From positions 1 to 6,169 of the forward strand of contig JBFYSV010000246.1 in assembly GCA_041301185.1 (NCBI GenBank): 6,169 bases of DNA, written 5' to 3'. The DNA is from JAQBDA01 sp041301185. GTDB taxonomy: Bacteria; Chloroflexota; Anaerolineae; Anaerolineales; UBA4823. Within the stretch, counting starts at the first letter, position 1. Every line of letters begins with the position of its first letter. Positions 5,777 through 6,169 of the stretch are shown here, in pieces. The notes below the pieces were generated by a model that saw nothing but the letters and a program-made list of their open reading frames with translations, ran no database searches and was not told where the DNA came from. A program made the translations under genes and the position numbers.

Positions 5777-5782
5777 TGCTAT

Positions 5783-6160
5783 ATGAATATCGTCCTGTGG
5801 GTTTTGCAAGTCTTTCTGGGGATTTATTTCCTGGCAATCGGTATTATGCATTTTGTGATCCCGCCCGGGCTGCCGGCGCAGATGAGCTGGATGTACGATC
5901 TGCCGGGTTGGCTGCACTGGGTGAGCGGGATTGCTGAGATCCTGGGCGGCTTGGGGCTGATCTTGCCCAGCGTGACGCGCATCAAGCCGTGGCTGACGCC
6001 CCTGGCGGCGGTCGGTCTGGCGCTGGTGATGGTGGGGGCGATTGTGTACCACGCCTTGCGCGGCGAGTGGATGAACATCACCCTGAATATTATCAATGCG
6101 GCGGTGCTGTTGTTTGTGGCTTACGGGCGCTGGAAGCTGAGACCGATTGCGGAGAAGTAA
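5783..6160 (+). CDS. DoxX-family small membrane protein
   Basis: This complete 125-residue protein has four predicted membrane helices (about 3-23, 44-62, 69-90, 99-116), the standard size and topology of DoxX/DoxX-like proteins. Supporting features are the first helix with FLGIYFLAIGIMHF (11-24), the amphipathic WMYDLPGWLHW segment (36-46), GIAEILGGLGLILP (49-62) on the second helix, and a short basic C-terminus. Family members are named after the small subunit of archaeal thiosulfate:quinone oxidoreductase. Most bacterial ones are of unknown role, some linked to redox homeostasis or quinone-associated membrane complexes, and no partner subunit is present here. The gene is transcribed away from the PadR operon from its own promoter. 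Only nine bases follow the TAA stop, so a terminator or downstream partner cannot be judged. Confidence 0.9.
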   Translation: MNIVLWVLQVFLGIYFLAIGIMHFVIPPGLPAQMSWMYDLPGWLHWVSGIAEILGGLGLILPSVTRIKPWLTPLAAVGLALVMVGAIVYHALRGEWMNITLNIINAAVLLFVAYGRWKLRPIAEK

Positions 6161-6169
6161 GGCCAGATC

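Larger units (their letters stand above)
5468..5782. other. Divergent intergenic region (315 bp, no gene)
   Basis: This gap separates the leftward PadR operon from the rightward DoxX-like gene. From left to right it holds the padR ribosome site, the operator-like inverted repeat, the padR promoter, about 52 bp with no clear signal, a heptamer array, the DoxX-like gene's promoter, and an AT-rich leader with its ribosome site. Frames that stay open across it translate the heptamer array into low-complexity Arg/Ala/Glu/Val strings and are not credible genes. Confidence 0.8.

Noticed and set aside
5418..5786. Plus-strand frames open across the heptamer array (also 5459-5770)
   Set aside because: The translations are low-complexity Arg/Ala/Glu/Val strings made by the 7-bp repeat, have no ribosome site, and overlap the padR start and its promoter region.
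5567..6052. Minus-strand open frame of 161 codons opposite the DoxX-like gene
   Set aside because: It is antisense to a well-supported gene, is rich in His/Pro/Gln/Arg and runs into the heptamer array; it has no recognisable domain.

Overview
The window looks like chromosomal DNA of a GC-rich bacterium, most likely a member of the Chloroflexota (Anaerolineae-like). That placement is an inference from gene style: a PadR regulator next to polytopic membrane proteins, a VCBS/FG-GAP-type Asp-rich lipoprotein, and short GC-rich intergenic repeats. No rRNA or marker gene confirms it. I see no tRNA, rRNA, CRISPR array, transposase or phage gene.

Layout. Six genes run leftward (minus strand) from about 5540 to the left edge, and one gene runs rightward from about 5700 to 6160. 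Reading along the minus strand: a PadR-family repressor (5467-5114), two paralogous seven-TM-like membrane proteins (5084-4269 and 4272-3481), and a membrane protein with a soluble N-terminal domain resembling the prefix of PadR-linked permeases (3484-2459). Next comes a 123-bp gap holding a palindromic intergenic repeat. It is followed by a large membrane protein with a pseudopilin-like C-terminal domain (2335-1073) and a lipoprotein with at least six Asp-rich calcium-loop repeats, cut by the left edge (1076-1). Three gene junctions are 4-bp ATGA overlaps (4269-4272, 3481-3484, 1073-1076), so translation is probably coupled in two blocks: 5084-2459 and 2335-1.

The 315-bp spacer 5468-5782 separates the leftward operon from a rightward DoxX-like gene. 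It holds two good divergent sigma-70-type promoters: TTGACT-17-TAATAT for padR and TGGACA-17-TATAAT for the DoxX gene. Between them lie fourteen tandem copies of a heptamer (consensus GTGCGRR) with a 28-bp higher-order period. An ATATGT-9-ACATAT inverted repeat sits on the padR -10 element and presumed start site, as expected for an autoregulated PadR repressor.

How the parts may work together. The first block looks like a ligand- or stress-responsive, self-repressed membrane-protein operon whose biochemical role cannot be read from sequence. It has no ABC ATPase and no recognisable catalytic motif. The second block pairs a membrane-anchored, outward-facing pseudopilin-like domain with a surface lipoprotein bearing calcium loops. 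Whether the blocks share a transcript depends on what the intergenic repeat at about 2381-2458 does. The most unusual items are the paralog pair, the prefix-domain protein, the membrane-pseudopilin fusion and the heptamer array between two promoters.
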